DNA of 64,000 nt from Desulfatibacillum alkenivorans DSM 16219 (GCF_900142135.1 NZ_FQZU01000017.1:1-64000), one strand, 5' to 3'. Positions 45,959 through 54,974 are shown, counted from the first letter of the stretch. Made by a program: numbers and translations. Notes: generated by a model from the letters alone, not told the origin.

Positions 45959-46653
45959 TGCTCAACCCTCATGGCTTCCACTGGTTGCATGCGTGAGGCG
46001 ATCCAGGCGGGATAAAGGACGCCGGCCAGACTAAGCAGGATTCCGGCCGCCATCGCCGTTCCCACGGACATAAACACATGGCTCCAGTTCATATTGGTTA
46101 ATACCGGAGACCCGAAACGCAGTAAAAAACTAAGCAAGGCGAAAAAAGCGCCGCCCAGCGCCCCCGCAAGGGAGCCGACAAGGCCTTGCATGCCCGCCTC
46201 CAATACAAATAGCCGCAAGACAAAACGGTCCAGGGCGCCCAGGCATTTCATCGTGCCTATTTCACGGAATCGCTCGGTAACGGCCATCAAGTGCGCGTTG
46301 ACAATACCCACCACGCACACCAGAAGCGACAACAGGGCTATCCACCGCTGCTTGGGGCTGCTCCCCGCCGTGTCCTGGTCCGGAGCCAAATCATAACCGG
46401 ACTGAACCAATGCCTGCCTGTATCCCCGCTCGCCAGAGGACAACAATCCATTGGCGGCGTCCGTGCTTACCAGCACAAAGCTGAAAAAACTGATAGCCAA
46501 CACCAGCGAGGTGGTCGTTATCAGAGAACGAAAAAACCGCGCCTTAATGCTTTTGAACGAAATTTCCAGGGATTTCCTGAACGGAAGGACCACAAGTCTG
46601 CTGACTTTGCCTTTCCCTGCATTCGATCCTTGGGCTGTTTCCGCGCTAACCAT
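45955..46653 (-). CDS. Minimal FtsX-type permease (no large periplasmic domain)
   Basis: Most likely starts at ATG 46653 (MVSAETAQG), giving 232 residues; TTG 46671 is also in frame. It has helix one RSLITTTSLVLAISFFSFVLV, a periplasmic loop of only about 50 residues where relatives have 200 or more, and the C-terminal helix trio with LMAVTERFREIGTMKCLGA and PVEAMRVEH. It is a truncated but complete-looking MacB/FtsX core and probably pairs with the permease part of the giant fusion. First gene of the operon. Confidence 0.85.
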   Translation of the reverse strand: MVSAETAQGSNAGKGKVSRLVVLPFRKSLEISFKSIKARFFRSLITTTSLVLAISFFSFVLVSTDAANGLLSSGERGYRQALVQSGYDLAPDQDTAGSSPKQRWIALLSLLVCVVGIVNAHLMAVTERFREIGTMKCLGALDRFVLRLFVLEAGMQGLVGSLAGALGGAFFALLSFLLRFGSPVLTNMNWSHVFMSVGTAMAAGILLSLAGVLYPAWIASRMQPVEAMRVEH

Positions 46654-46799
46654 GAACTTGCAAGCCCCCAAAAGAAGCGATAGGTTTTAAGAAATCAGGC
46701 GCACTCCGCCATGTTCTGATGGAAATGAGCGTCCAAAGGAAATGATTTTTTTTGAAAGAAATTGGGCGTCCACACGCCCTGTTTTAAGGTTCTGCAGAA

Positions 46800-46828
46800 A
46801 CTATAATACATCAGGCGCAAAAGTAAAA
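46800..46828 (-). promoter_or_regulatory. Possible promoter for the FtsX/M28 operon
   Basis: On the minus strand, TTTTAC (46828-46823), a 17-base spacer and TATAGT (46805-46800) lie in the A/T-rich 188-base gap between the deacetylase gene and the permease. The -35 is weak, so transcription might also read in from the glycan cluster. Confidence 0.35.
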
Positions 46829-46841
46829 TTAATAATCAATA

Positions 46842-47621
46842 TTAATTTAAGCCGAGAGAATCAAAAGCGCCCAACTCAAGTTTCTTGTCCGCGCAAAAGG
46901 CCTGCAGCAAAGCCTCCAGAGCTTCAAAAGCCGCGTCGTTCATCAATTGGTGGTGAATCATGACCCCGCAATACCCGCTGGACAGGGCCCTGGACAGTTC
47001 CTGAAAAAAAACCGTCAAATCCTTTTTTCCATCCTTTTCCCTGCGGGTGTGAAGATCCACATTCACAAAGATGTCGGGAAGGCCTTGCGATTTTGGTTTG
47101 GCCCCTATACTGCGCGAAATTCCATTATACCCCATGGATTGCAGCAGGGCAAGCGTATGAGCGCTGCATCGATTCCAGGGGGGGGTGAAAAAGGGGAAAA
47201 AGCGCGGACCCAGAATTTGCTCCAATCGCTCCTTTCCCAAAGCAAGGTCCCTGGCGATCGCCTCCTTGGTGCGCGACGGCCCGAACTCCTGTTTCTTACC
47301 TTCCGGCTCATGGTTGATATGCCGCCAGCCGTGCTGATGCCAGCACCATAAGGAAGGTTCATCCCCGGCGGCCTCTAGAAGAGCCTGCCATCTTGGGCGG
47401 GAAATCCAGGAGGGGGTTACAGCGAGGCACAAAGGGGTTTGATACTTTTTAAAAAGCGCCATCATCTGGGTGAAGTTTTTGGACGGCGCGGCAATATCGT
47501 CAGCCCGAAAAAAGACCTTTCCCCGGCTGATTTTTTCCAGGGACTCATTCATGGTTCGGTCAAGCGAGCATTTAAAATCGTCCGGGTCGCATTTCCAAAT
47601 GTCAGAAACAACTTTCAGCAT
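46842..47621 (-). CDS. Polysaccharide deacetylase-like protein
   Basis: ATG 47621 (MLKVVSDIWKC) with GGAG upstream; it overlaps the end of the preceding glycosyltransferase gene by seven bases. The 259-residue protein has the NodB-type metal-binding start FRADDIAAPS, then WCWHQHGWRHIN with His-x3-His spacing, TPPWNRCS and MIHHQLMN. This matches deacetylases that remove acetyl groups from surface glycans. It is the last gene of the glycan cluster. The Asp-Asp and His ligands are present, so activity is plausible. Confidence 0.82.
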   Translation of the reverse strand: MLKVVSDIWKCDPDDFKCSLDRTMNESLEKISRGKVFFRADDIAAPSKNFTQMMALFKKYQTPLCLAVTPSWISRPRWQALLEAAGDEPSLWCWHQHGWRHINHEPEGKKQEFGPSRTKEAIARDLALGKERLEQILGPRFFPFFTPPWNRCSAHTLALLQSMGYNGISRSIGAKPKSQGLPDIFVNVDLHTRREKDGKKDLTVFFQELSRALSSGYCGVMIHHQLMNDAAFEALEALLQAFCADKKLELGAFDSLGLN

Positions 47622-48787
47622 CCGTCTCCGCTCCCATTGAGCGCCAGGCTCTCGGCCCATGCCGCCGTTTCCGCGGCGCCGTTCAGGTTGACCGGCGGAG
47701 TTTTCCCCCTGCCCTTTTCGATGATTCTTCGCATGCGAGGGATGAGCTGGTCCGGGCTTAAGCCCGCTTCGTCCAGAATTTCCAGGGCGCCCAAGGCTTC
47801 CAGCTTCCGGGCGCGCATAAGCTGTTCGCGATTCTGCTCAAAAGGCAGTACCAGGGCCGGTGCATGGGCGGCCAAAGTGTTCATGCAGGTGTTGTAGCCC
47901 GCCATGCTGATGGACAAATCCGCGGCGTCCAGCCAGGTCAGAAAGTCGTCGGAAAATCGTTCAACGACCAGATGGTCGTTGGAGCAGGCGGCCAGGCGCT
48001 CGTAATGGTCATCATCCAGAAACGGGCCGGTAAAAACGTGCATATGCCAATTTGCCGGGGCTTTTTCCAAAAAGGCCTTTTCCACGGGCTCCAGCAATGG
48101 CGCCCCCACCTTGCCGCCTCCGGCGCTGACCACGATCAATTTTTCCTCCGGTCCTATCCCCAGGGCTTTGCGCAGCTTTTCTCCGGCGCCGGGCCTGGGC
48201 TTGGGCGTGACAAAACCAGTGTAACAGACCGGAACCGTGATTTTATCCATGGAGGCGAATGTGTCGTCCAGGCTGACCAGCGAGGGGTCCGCATGCACGG
48301 CTAATCCATCAAAACACGCATTTAAAATGCTCGTTACCCTGTTTTCATAGGAGGCGGGGTTCTTCTTTTCCACCAGGATGTCCCGAAGGCTGCACACCAC
48401 TTTGCAAGGAGGCAAGTCCCCCCGGCGGATTCCCGCCAGGATGGGATCCAACTCAAACCTGAAGGCCTTACGGCCGAAGGGATACAATTCCACAATGAAA
48501 AGATCGGGCTTTTCATGTGAAAACATCTTCCCCAATAGCTCCACGCGCTCTTGTTTGACCTCTTCAATGCTCTTGGCCGGGTCCAGGGAGTGCATGCGGG
48601 AAAAATCCGCGTCCATGGCCAGGCCGGGCAGGCGGATTTCACGAACGTGAGGGGGAAGCTCCGCGTCCACGGGAGGACCTCCGGACACAAGAATCACCTC
48701 GTGGCTTGAAAACGCCTTGATGATTTCCAGGCTGCGAAAAAAATGCCCCATCCCCAGCACGTGTTGGCAGTAAAAAAGTATTTTCAT
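47615..48787 (-). CDS. Glycosyltransferase (GT28/MurG-like C-terminal fold), paralogue 1
   Basis: A 390-residue GT-B protein with the N-terminal glycine/His motif YCQHVLGMGHFFRS and C-terminal nucleotide-sugar-binding segments VVSAGGGKVG and SISMAGYNTCMNTLAAHAPALVLPF. It closely resembles the protein at 51947-53254 in motif layout, so the two bracket the cluster. Acceptor and sugar are unknown. Its end overlaps the deacetylase start. Confidence 0.82.
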   Translation of the reverse strand: MKILFYCQHVLGMGHFFRSLEIIKAFSSHEVILVSGGPPVDAELPPHVREIRLPGLAMDADFSRMHSLDPAKSIEEVKQERVELLGKMFSHEKPDLFIVELYPFGRKAFRFELDPILAGIRRGDLPPCKVVCSLRDILVEKKNPASYENRVTSILNACFDGLAVHADPSLVSLDDTFASMDKITVPVCYTGFVTPKPRPGAGEKLRKALGIGPEEKLIVVSAGGGKVGAPLLEPVEKAFLEKAPANWHMHVFTGPFLDDDHYERLAACSNDHLVVERFSDDFLTWLDAADLSISMAGYNTCMNTLAAHAPALVLPFEQNREQLMRARKLEALGALEILDEAGLSPDQLIPRMRRIIEKGRGKTPPVNLNGAAETAAWAESLALNGSGDGC

Positions 48788-48826
48788 GAACTCTTTCTAT
48801 ATTGATAGCAGCAATAGCCGGGCCAA

Positions 48827-49447
48827 TTATTTCAAAGCCACGCCGTTCAGGGCCTCGATTGTCAGCCCAGCGCCGTCGCACGTCAAAATCTGGGCGTATC
48901 CTTTTTTCAGCACCGAAGGCTCTGAGGGTAAAAAAGCCCGGCCCAAAAGGTGGTACATGATGCAGGCTATGACGCCCCGGTGGGCTACGATAATGATGGT
49001 CTGGCCCGTCCATTTTTCATGAAGCCTTTGTAAGGCCTTGATGCAGCGTTTCATGACCGATATGCGGGACTCGCCGCCCGGCGGAGAGAACTCCCACCCC
49101 AAATCCACCATGCTTTGCAATATAACGGGCGACTCCTCTTTGATCTCAGCCAGGGTCTTGCCTTCCCAACGCCCCCAGGACTGTTCCAGAAAACCCACGT
49201 CCTGGCTCAGGGGCAAATCCAGGGCTTCGTTGATGTATACGGCCGTGTCCACAGCGCGATTCAAGGGGCTGCATATCATTCGATCCGGGGAATATTCTTT
49301 TAGAATCGCCCCCCAGGAGCGCGCGGCCTGAACCCCTTCCGGGGTGAGCGGGCTGTCCGTCATCCCCTGGATGAGCTTCATTTGGTTCCATTTTGTCTGC
49401 GCGTGACGCACCAGAATAAACCGGGTTGTTTCAGCCTTGTCGTTCAT
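48827..49447 (-). CDS. Histidine phosphatase family protein (phosphoglycerate mutase-like)
   Basis: A 206-residue protein with the catalytic LVRHAQTKWN at the N-terminus, the GMTDSPLTPEG and CSPLNRAVDTA motifs, and the second His in VAHRGVIACIMYHLLG. In glycan clusters such phosphatases often hydrolyse sugar phosphates or related esters; it is not likely to be the glycolytic mutase. It overlaps the upstream glycosyltransferase by 17 bases. Confidence 0.88.
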   Translation of the reverse strand: MNDKAETTRFILVRHAQTKWNQMKLIQGMTDSPLTPEGVQAARSWGAILKEYSPDRMICSPLNRAVDTAVYINEALDLPLSQDVGFLEQSWGRWEGKTLAEIKEESPVILQSMVDLGWEFSPPGGESRISVMKRCIKALQRLHEKWTGQTIIIVAHRGVIACIMYHLLGRAFLPSEPSVLKKGYAQILTCDGAGLTIEALNGVALK

Positions 49448-50561
49448 AATGCTCCCTAATGCACCGGTTCAATATATCTTCCATATTGGAATAATTGCAA
49501 TCCAGGTCATGCCGGGATCTCACATACGAAGCCGCCCGGGCGCCCATTTCCGCCCTTTTTTCCGGATTGACCAGCAAGTCCTTCATGGCGTTCACATAAG
49601 CGCCCAAATCGCCCAAAGGGGTGAGAAAGCCGGTCCGGCCGTGGATCATGACCTCGGGGATGCCGCCGTTATGGCAGGCGACTATAGGCAAGCCGCAGGA
49701 CTGGGCTTCCAAATAGACCATGCCTAACGTTTCGTTGAATCCGGGAAAGGCGAACACGTCCCCGGCGCTGTACACCCTGTTCATGTGATCCCGCGGAATT
49801 TTTCCCAAGAGAATAAAATCTTCGCCCAAAGACTCTTCGGCCGCCTGTTCGATGCGGCGGCGCTCCCTGCCGTCGCCGGCGATGGCCAGCTTAAATGGAA
49901 GGCCCTGATTCTTGAGGATCCCGCAGGCCCTGATGACCCACAGCAGGCCCTGGGTTTTGACGTCAGCCCGGAACATGGCGGCGGAAAGCACCACGGGCTT
50001 GTCTTCCGCGCCCCACTGTTTTCTTAGTTCAACTCTTGCCTCTTCATCAAAAGCAAACAATCCAGGCTTAATGCCCGGGCGGATGTAGCTTAGCCTGGAA
50101 GGAGCGATCAACCGCCTGAGGTTTTTCAGGTCTTCCCTGCGATTGGCGAAAATATGATCCGCAGCCTTCAAGGCAAGCCGGTTCAGGTGGAATCCGGGCA
50201 TGGTCTTTATGCGGCGTTTATGCTTGGTGGAATAGATGCCCTGAAAAATCGCGTAAGGCAGGTTGAGCGCCTTGCAGACGCCGGGCCCCAGCAGGTCCGG
50301 GGCTTTGTAGTAGGAATGATAGGTCAGCCAAAGGTCGGGTTTTTCAGAAGCGGCGAGATCCAGCACCCGTCTTTTTTCCGCCCGGATTTGGGGAAGCATC
50401 CCAGGCTTCCAATACATCCAACGGGTGCGCAGCCTGCTGGCGGCCGTGACTTCATGGCCCCGGCTTTGCAGGTATTCCACCAGTCCCCGGGCCGTCACAA
50501 GATCCCCGGAGGGATTGGGGTGATCCAGCGGCTTGAATGGAGGATAAAAAAATATCTTCAT
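49431..50561 (-). CDS. Glycosyltransferase family 4 protein
   Basis: A 376-residue GT-B enzyme. Features: FYPPFKPLDHPNPSGDLVTARG start, LSYIRPGIKPGLF, KIPRDHMNRVYSAGDVFAFP and the retaining EX7E-type segment GFNETLGMVYLEAQSCGLPIVA. Uses an activated sugar to extend a surface polysaccharide or glycolipid; sugar unknown. Coupled to the histidine phosphatase downstream. Confidence 0.9.
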   Translation of the reverse strand: MKIFFYPPFKPLDHPNPSGDLVTARGLVEYLQSRGHEVTAASRLRTRWMYWKPGMLPQIRAEKRRVLDLAASEKPDLWLTYHSYYKAPDLLGPGVCKALNLPYAIFQGIYSTKHKRRIKTMPGFHLNRLALKAADHIFANRREDLKNLRRLIAPSRLSYIRPGIKPGLFAFDEEARVELRKQWGAEDKPVVLSAAMFRADVKTQGLLWVIRACGILKNQGLPFKLAIAGDGRERRRIEQAAEESLGEDFILLGKIPRDHMNRVYSAGDVFAFPGFNETLGMVYLEAQSCGLPIVACHNGGIPEVMIHGRTGFLTPLGDLGAYVNAMKDLLVNPEKRAEMGARAASYVRSRHDLDCNYSNMEDILNRCIREHYERQG

Positions 50562-50602
50562 ACACCGGTCCAGGCAATTGTCGGCTGACTAATTGAATAT
50601 TA

Positions 50603-51847
50603 TTACACTCCGGCGGCCCGATGAAGTTCGGCCAAATCCCCTATGAGCTTTTTGTTGGCGAATTCGGCATTGACAAGCGCCCGGGCGTTTTCGGCGACTT
50701 CCTTCCGCAATTCTTCTTGCGTGAGAAGTTTCATAATAGCGTCCGCCATGGCTTCGGGCGATTTGGGATCCACCACCAAACCGGTGTTCTCATGGCGCAG
50801 CACCTCCGGAATAGCTGACACGTTGGTTCCCACAACAGGCACGCCCATGGCCATGGATTCCAGGAATACATTGGGAATTCCGTCCCGGTCTCCGTTTTTG
50901 GCCACCTCGCAGCCAAGGACGAACAGGTCTGACTTGCGGAATTGATCCAGCACAACGCCGTGGGGCCGGGTTCCCAGAATTTTCGTGTTGGATTCCAGGC
51001 CAAGTTCCTTGATAAGCGCCAGGAGGTCTTCCTTGTCGTCTCCGTCGCCTATGAGGGTGTGCTGGAAATCCACGCCTCGTTCCTCCAGAATTTTCAGAGC
51101 CTTATACACGGTGGGCAGGCCTTTTTTGGCGGTCATCCTGGCTACGGTGAATAATTTGTAAGGCGGTTTGGGCATGGCGCCGTTTTCGGACCCGGCGAAC
51201 AACTCCACATCGATCCCGTGATAAATCCTGTATATGGGCGTCGACCCGTCCAGGGCGATTTTCTTTAAGTGCCGGCGGTTATATTCCGTGCACGTCACCA
51301 CGTATTGGGCCAGCTTGATTTTTTCCGCAAGCTGCCTTTCGTCCGAGGTGTAGATGTCCTTGGCGTGGGCCGTGAACGAAAAAGGAAGGCCGGAAAGCAT
51401 GCTGGTGAACATGGCCACGGACGTGGGCGAATGGGCGAAATGGGAGTGCAAATGCGCAACCCCGCTTTGGGGCAGTATTTTATGCACAACGTATCCGGCC
51501 TGAAGCAGGTGCTTGAAAGTGGCCGACTTTCTGGTGCGCAAAAATCGTTTAAAGGCCAGGCCCAGGGCCTTCAGGTAGACATCCGGCTTTTTTACCAGCA
51601 AAGGGATGTTATGCCGTAAAAAAGTCCCCATGGGCCTCCAAAGGGTCTGGGGAAGATAATCCACAGGCGCTTTAATCTGCTTAACGCTGTCGTGGCAAAA
51701 GGATTCCCTGGGATGCCGCATGGAAATCAGGTGGATTTTAAATCCCATTTGTTCGAGCAAAAGAATTTCATTGGAGATAAATGTTTCGGAAATTCTGGGA
51801 TAGCCTTTTAAGATGATGCCCAACACGGGTTTTGCCTGATCACTCAT
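50603..51847 (-). CDS. Glycosyltransferase family 4 protein
   Basis: From ATG 51847 (MSDQAKPVLG), 414 residues; AGGAAA precedes it and the frame to 51895 is unsupported. N-terminal GYPRISETFISNEILLLEQMG and C-terminal FVLGCEVAKNGDRDGIPNVF, LESMAMGVPVVGT and ENTGLVVDPKSPEAMA are typical of GT4 enzymes of exopolysaccharide clusters. The 41-base gap to the next gene suggests co-transcription. Confidence 0.9.
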   Translation of the reverse strand: MSDQAKPVLGIILKGYPRISETFISNEILLLEQMGFKIHLISMRHPRESFCHDSVKQIKAPVDYLPQTLWRPMGTFLRHNIPLLVKKPDVYLKALGLAFKRFLRTRKSATFKHLLQAGYVVHKILPQSGVAHLHSHFAHSPTSVAMFTSMLSGLPFSFTAHAKDIYTSDERQLAEKIKLAQYVVTCTEYNRRHLKKIALDGSTPIYRIYHGIDVELFAGSENGAMPKPPYKLFTVARMTAKKGLPTVYKALKILEERGVDFQHTLIGDGDDKEDLLALIKELGLESNTKILGTRPHGVVLDQFRKSDLFVLGCEVAKNGDRDGIPNVFLESMAMGVPVVGTNVSAIPEVLRHENTGLVVDPKSPEAMADAIMKLLTQEELRKEVAENARALVNAEFANKKLIGDLAELHRAAGV

Positions 51848-51868
51848 TATGCATTTTCCTAAACGTAA

Positions 51869-51921
51869 AAAGCCGAAGGCGTTCGCCGGGAACAACGGCC
51901 CCGCAGCGCCGCGGCGGCTTT
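51869..51921 (-). terminator. Possible attenuator between two glycosyltransferase genes
   Basis: AAAGCCG (51869-51875) pairs with CGGCTTT (51915-51921), with further internal GC pairing, and the minus-strand copy continues into TTTTTACG. It might reduce read-through from the first gene of the cluster; moderate evidence only. Confidence 0.35.
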
Positions 51922-51946
51922 GAATTTAATATTACGGGCTCTGACT

Positions 51947-53254
51947 TCAATCCGGCCCATGATAGCGGGCCATTTGGGCGTGGGCGGGCAAAGGGTTGGA
52001 GGGCTCTGAAAGCCCGCCGTACGAGGTGGATGCGGCGGCCTTTTTGCAGGAACAACCGGCGGGTTGGCGTTGGAATTGTTTCAGGCGCTGGCTGATGACG
52101 TCCAGGCCCGTGAGTTGAAATTCCGAAATGGCCTTTAAATAAGGTTTGGAATTGCCCAGAAGCTCCTTGATTTTGGAGTCCATGGCCTCCGGGCAAAGGG
52201 AGTCTTCGGGGATATAGTCAACCAAACGCCTTTCCTTGAGAACCTGGGCGCGAATCAACTGCTCCTTGCGCGGCGTCTCCCTGGGGATGATCAGGGACAT
52301 TCTTCCCAAAGTAAGGCTTTCGCAAACCGTGTTATATCCTCCCATGCTGACCACCAGGTCTGCAGCGGCCAGAACCTCCTCCATGCTCCGGTGGAACTGG
52401 ATGGCTTGTACGCCCAGTTTTTTGGCCCGGGAAACCACGTTATCCCGCTCTTTTTCCGCCATAAAAGGTCCTGTGACCAACAGGCTTTTAAAGGAGGTTT
52501 TTCCCTTTTGGCGTTCCAGCATGGATAAAAAGCAGTTCAGCAGGGAGTAGCCGTCCCCTCCCCCGCCGGTGGTGGCCACTACCAGCTTTTCGCCGTTGGA
52601 GCACCCAAACCTCTTACGCATGGCTTTTACGGCGGCGGTCTCGGGTACGTTTCGGGGAATATAGCCGGTGAAAAGCATCTTGTCGCTGATTGCCGAAGGG
52701 ATCTGATACTCGGTTATGGGATCGTAGAAATCCTGAATTCCATAGACCCAGATCTCGCTGTAGGTGTCCTCCAGCAGGTCGTAGATGCCCTTATCCCGCC
52801 AGTCTTTCCGGGTGGCCGACGACTCGTCCATGATGTCGCGCAGCCCCAGGACGGTCCTGGTTCCGGGCAAAGACCTGCGCAGCCACTGAAGGGTGGGCAG
52901 GATCTCTTTTTTAAGGCCCAGGGGCTCTTTGTCCACAATGAACAAATGGGGCTGAAAGGTTTTCGCCGTGGCCTTGATAATGCTCTTGCGAATGTCCAGC
53001 GCCTGATTGGGATGAATCTTGATGGAAAGAGGCAGATATTCTTCGTTGGCTTTTTTGATCATGCCCGGAATCCGGACAAAGTCGATCTTGTCCGGCAGGG
53101 CGTACCGCCCCACAATGGGGGAGCCCGTCAGTATGAGTATATTGGTGTTACGCCCACGTAAATGCGATGCAATGGCCATGGTGCGGCGGATGTGCCCAAG
53201 GCCGTAAGTGTCGTGGGAGTACATCAGGATATTATATGTCGATTTGCGTTTCAT
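51947..53254 (-). CDS. Glycosyltransferase (GT28/MurG-like C-terminal fold), paralogue 2
   Basis: ATG 53254 (MKRKSTYNILMYSHDTYGLG) gives 435 residues; the earlier 53299 start is unsupported. Motifs MYSHDTYGLGHIRRTMAIA, VATTGGGGDGYSLL and VSMGGYNTVCESLTLG match the paralogue at 47615-48787. The last 40 residues (QPAGCSCKKAAASTS) are an unusual Cys/Lys tail. First gene of the glycan cluster. Confidence 0.8.
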   Translation of the reverse strand: MKRKSTYNILMYSHDTYGLGHIRRTMAIASHLRGRNTNILILTGSPIVGRYALPDKIDFVRIPGMIKKANEEYLPLSIKIHPNQALDIRKSIIKATAKTFQPHLFIVDKEPLGLKKEILPTLQWLRRSLPGTRTVLGLRDIMDESSATRKDWRDKGIYDLLEDTYSEIWVYGIQDFYDPITEYQIPSAISDKMLFTGYIPRNVPETAAVKAMRKRFGCSNGEKLVVATTGGGGDGYSLLNCFLSMLERQKGKTSFKSLLVTGPFMAEKERDNVVSRAKKLGVQAIQFHRSMEEVLAAADLVVSMGGYNTVCESLTLGRMSLIIPRETPRKEQLIRAQVLKERRLVDYIPEDSLCPEAMDSKIKELLGNSKPYLKAISEFQLTGLDVISQRLKQFQRQPAGCSCKKAAASTSYGGLSEPSNPLPAHAQMARYHGPD

Positions 53255-53429
53255 CCCTTGTTCCAACGTGGTGTGCGTGGAGTGTTTTCGTATTAACAAT
53301 AATGGCTTTTCGGGTCAATAGGGAAATCAAATTCGACGGGTTGGGAACAATTTTCTAGAATTCCGTAAGTCGCGGAGGGCGATCGACAAATTCAAGCGGC
53401 GTGGAGATGCCATGACAAAAGGATGGGAC

Positions 53430-53462
53430 AAAAAAGGCCGAACCCGATAGGGTCCGGCCTTG
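53430..53462 (-). terminator. Rho-independent terminator after the dehydratase-like gene
   Basis: AAGGCCG paired with CGGCCTT (53434-53462, with GAACCCGATAGGGTC between) and a run of A on the plus strand (T on the transcript) at 53430-53435. It lies 22 bases after the stop of the minus-strand gene at 53484. Confidence 0.8.
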
Positions 53463-53483
53463 TGAGTGGGATCAAACAGTATT

Positions 53484-54974
53484 TTAATTGCCGGCCCAAT
53501 CCTTGGCGCCCTTGTTGTGGCCCGGCCATTCGCTTGATTCGCCGATGCCGGCCCATTCCTTGGCAATGCCGATTCGGTACTCCAAATCATAATGGGACCG
53601 CACCAGAATATGCCCGGTATGGGGAGAGCCCGAAGCGTTCACGCCCCACCCCATATAATAGCCCGTGAACTCGGTGGAGGACAGCTCCCTGCACAAATAC
53701 AGGGCGCGCATGCGTTCTTCGGTGGTGTATTTCCCGTTTCCCGCCAGGGTGAAGTCCAGGAGCTTTTTGAGCGCGGGGTTCTGGTAATCTCTGGCCGTGG
53801 GCATGGTGACAATAATTCCGCCGCCGATGTCGTGAAGCATTTGGATATGCTCTCCGGTCAGTTCCTTGATGTAATTTAGCCCGGCATTGGCCTTGAGGGG
53901 ATCGGGCATGAACACGCCGCTGGGATGCATCCTGCCCGCCGCCGCAGCTCCAAAAGCGCAACCTTGGGCGATTTCCGCCATTTGCATGCAGTGCGTCAGC
54001 TTGTCCTGGATATGGGACTTGTTCAAGACTCCGTTTACATCGGCGACCAGGGCGGCGATGCCGGCCACCAGGTCCGAGTGCCCTGCCAGGCAACTGCACT
54101 TGGACTGACGCTGAATCGTTCCGAAATAGTAGGGAAACAAAGCCGCCATGTCCCATTCTCCGCACAGGAGGACCTGATCCCAGGGAATGAAGACGTCCTC
54201 AAAAAAGGTCGTGCCTTCCACAATTCCAAAAGCGGAGCTCATGGGGCACTGCATGGGCATGTCGATATGCTCCACGTTGGGAGAGGGTTTGGCGATCATG
54301 GTGATGCCCGGCGTGTCGGTGCGCGCCCAAAAGGCCACGGCAAAATCCTTGTCCTCCCCGGTCATGGCCCGGCAAGGCATGACGCTGATAATGGGCGTGC
54401 AGGGGCCGTAAGATGTGTGCACCTTGCACCCGCTGACCGTAATGCCTTTGGCGTCCTTTTTAACGACCCGCACCCCCGGATAGTTCTGTTGCTTGGACGG
54501 CCTGACCGAACGATCCCCCTTGGCGTCCATCTTGCCCAAAGACGAATCCCAGTCGTTTTTCTGCATGAGCTCTGCAAAACGCTTCATGTTCTCGTGATAC
54601 TTGGTCCCGTGCTTCTGATCCGTCTCCCAGGTAACGGCCCATAATAGCGTCTGGATGTTGGAGCCGCACCAGGCGCAAAACCGCCGATTGGCAATGTCCC
54701 GGGTTAAATCCAGCTTAAGCAGGGAGTCTTCCATGGAGGTTTGTAGGTGGGTGCTCAGCCTGCGGATGGGTTCGTGGGTCAGGGGCGACTGCACGGCGGC
54801 CACATCCTTGTTGGCTGCTTCAAAGGCAAAATCATGGTTTTGGGAGACGATCTTCATGGTGGATTCAAAACGGGGATCGTCCCAGATGTTTTCCACCTTT
54901 TCCCCTAACATGTATACATTGGGTTTGGTCTGCCGCAAAAAATCCAGGTATTCTTCTCCGGTTTTGATAGCCAT
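53484..54974 (-). CDS. 4-hydroxyphenylacetate 3-hydroxylase/4-hydroxybutyryl-CoA dehydratase family protein
   Basis: A 496-residue protein of the flavin-dependent HpaB/AbfD family (FAVAFWARTDTPG, GEWDMAALFPYY, GNGKYTTEERMRALYLCREL). The known AbfD dehydratase binds a [4Fe-4S] cluster with two Cys spaced C-x3-C and later H-x6-C. Here the first pair is NRRFCAWCG (C100, C103) and the later motif is QRQSKCSC, so the first Cys and the His appear to be replaced by Asn and Gln. It may therefore lack the cluster or be a flavin-only enzyme. It stands alone between a glycan cluster and a divergent regulator gene. The substrate is not known; alignment should be checked. Confidence 0.75.
   Translation of the reverse strand: MAIKTGEEYLDFLRQTKPNVYMLGEKVENIWDDPRFESTMKIVSQNHDFAFEAANKDVAAVQSPLTHEPIRRLSTHLQTSMEDSLLKLDLTRDIANRRFCAWCGSNIQTLLWAVTWETDQKHGTKYHENMKRFAELMQKNDWDSSLGKMDAKGDRSVRPSKQQNYPGVRVVKKDAKGITVSGCKVHTSYGPCTPIISVMPCRAMTGEDKDFAVAFWARTDTPGITMIAKPSPNVEHIDMPMQCPMSSAFGIVEGTTFFEDVFIPWDQVLLCGEWDMAALFPYYFGTIQRQSKCSCLAGHSDLVAGIAALVADVNGVLNKSHIQDKLTHCMQMAEIAQGCAFGAAAAGRMHPSGVFMPDPLKANAGLNYIKELTGEHIQMLHDIGGGIIVTMPTARDYQNPALKKLLDFTLAGNGKYTTEERMRALYLCRELSSTEFTGYYMGWGVNASGSPHTGHILVRSHYDLEYRIGIAKEWAGIGESSEWPGHNKGAKDWAGN

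Noticed and set aside
48827-49447. Glycolytic phosphoglycerate mutase
   Set aside because: The protein has the histidine phosphatase motifs but is short and lies within a surface-glycan cluster; a mutase role is not supported.
53484-54974. Firm naming as 4-hydroxybutyryl-CoA dehydratase (abfD)
   Set aside because: Two of the four expected cluster ligands appear to be replaced, so only the wider family can be claimed.
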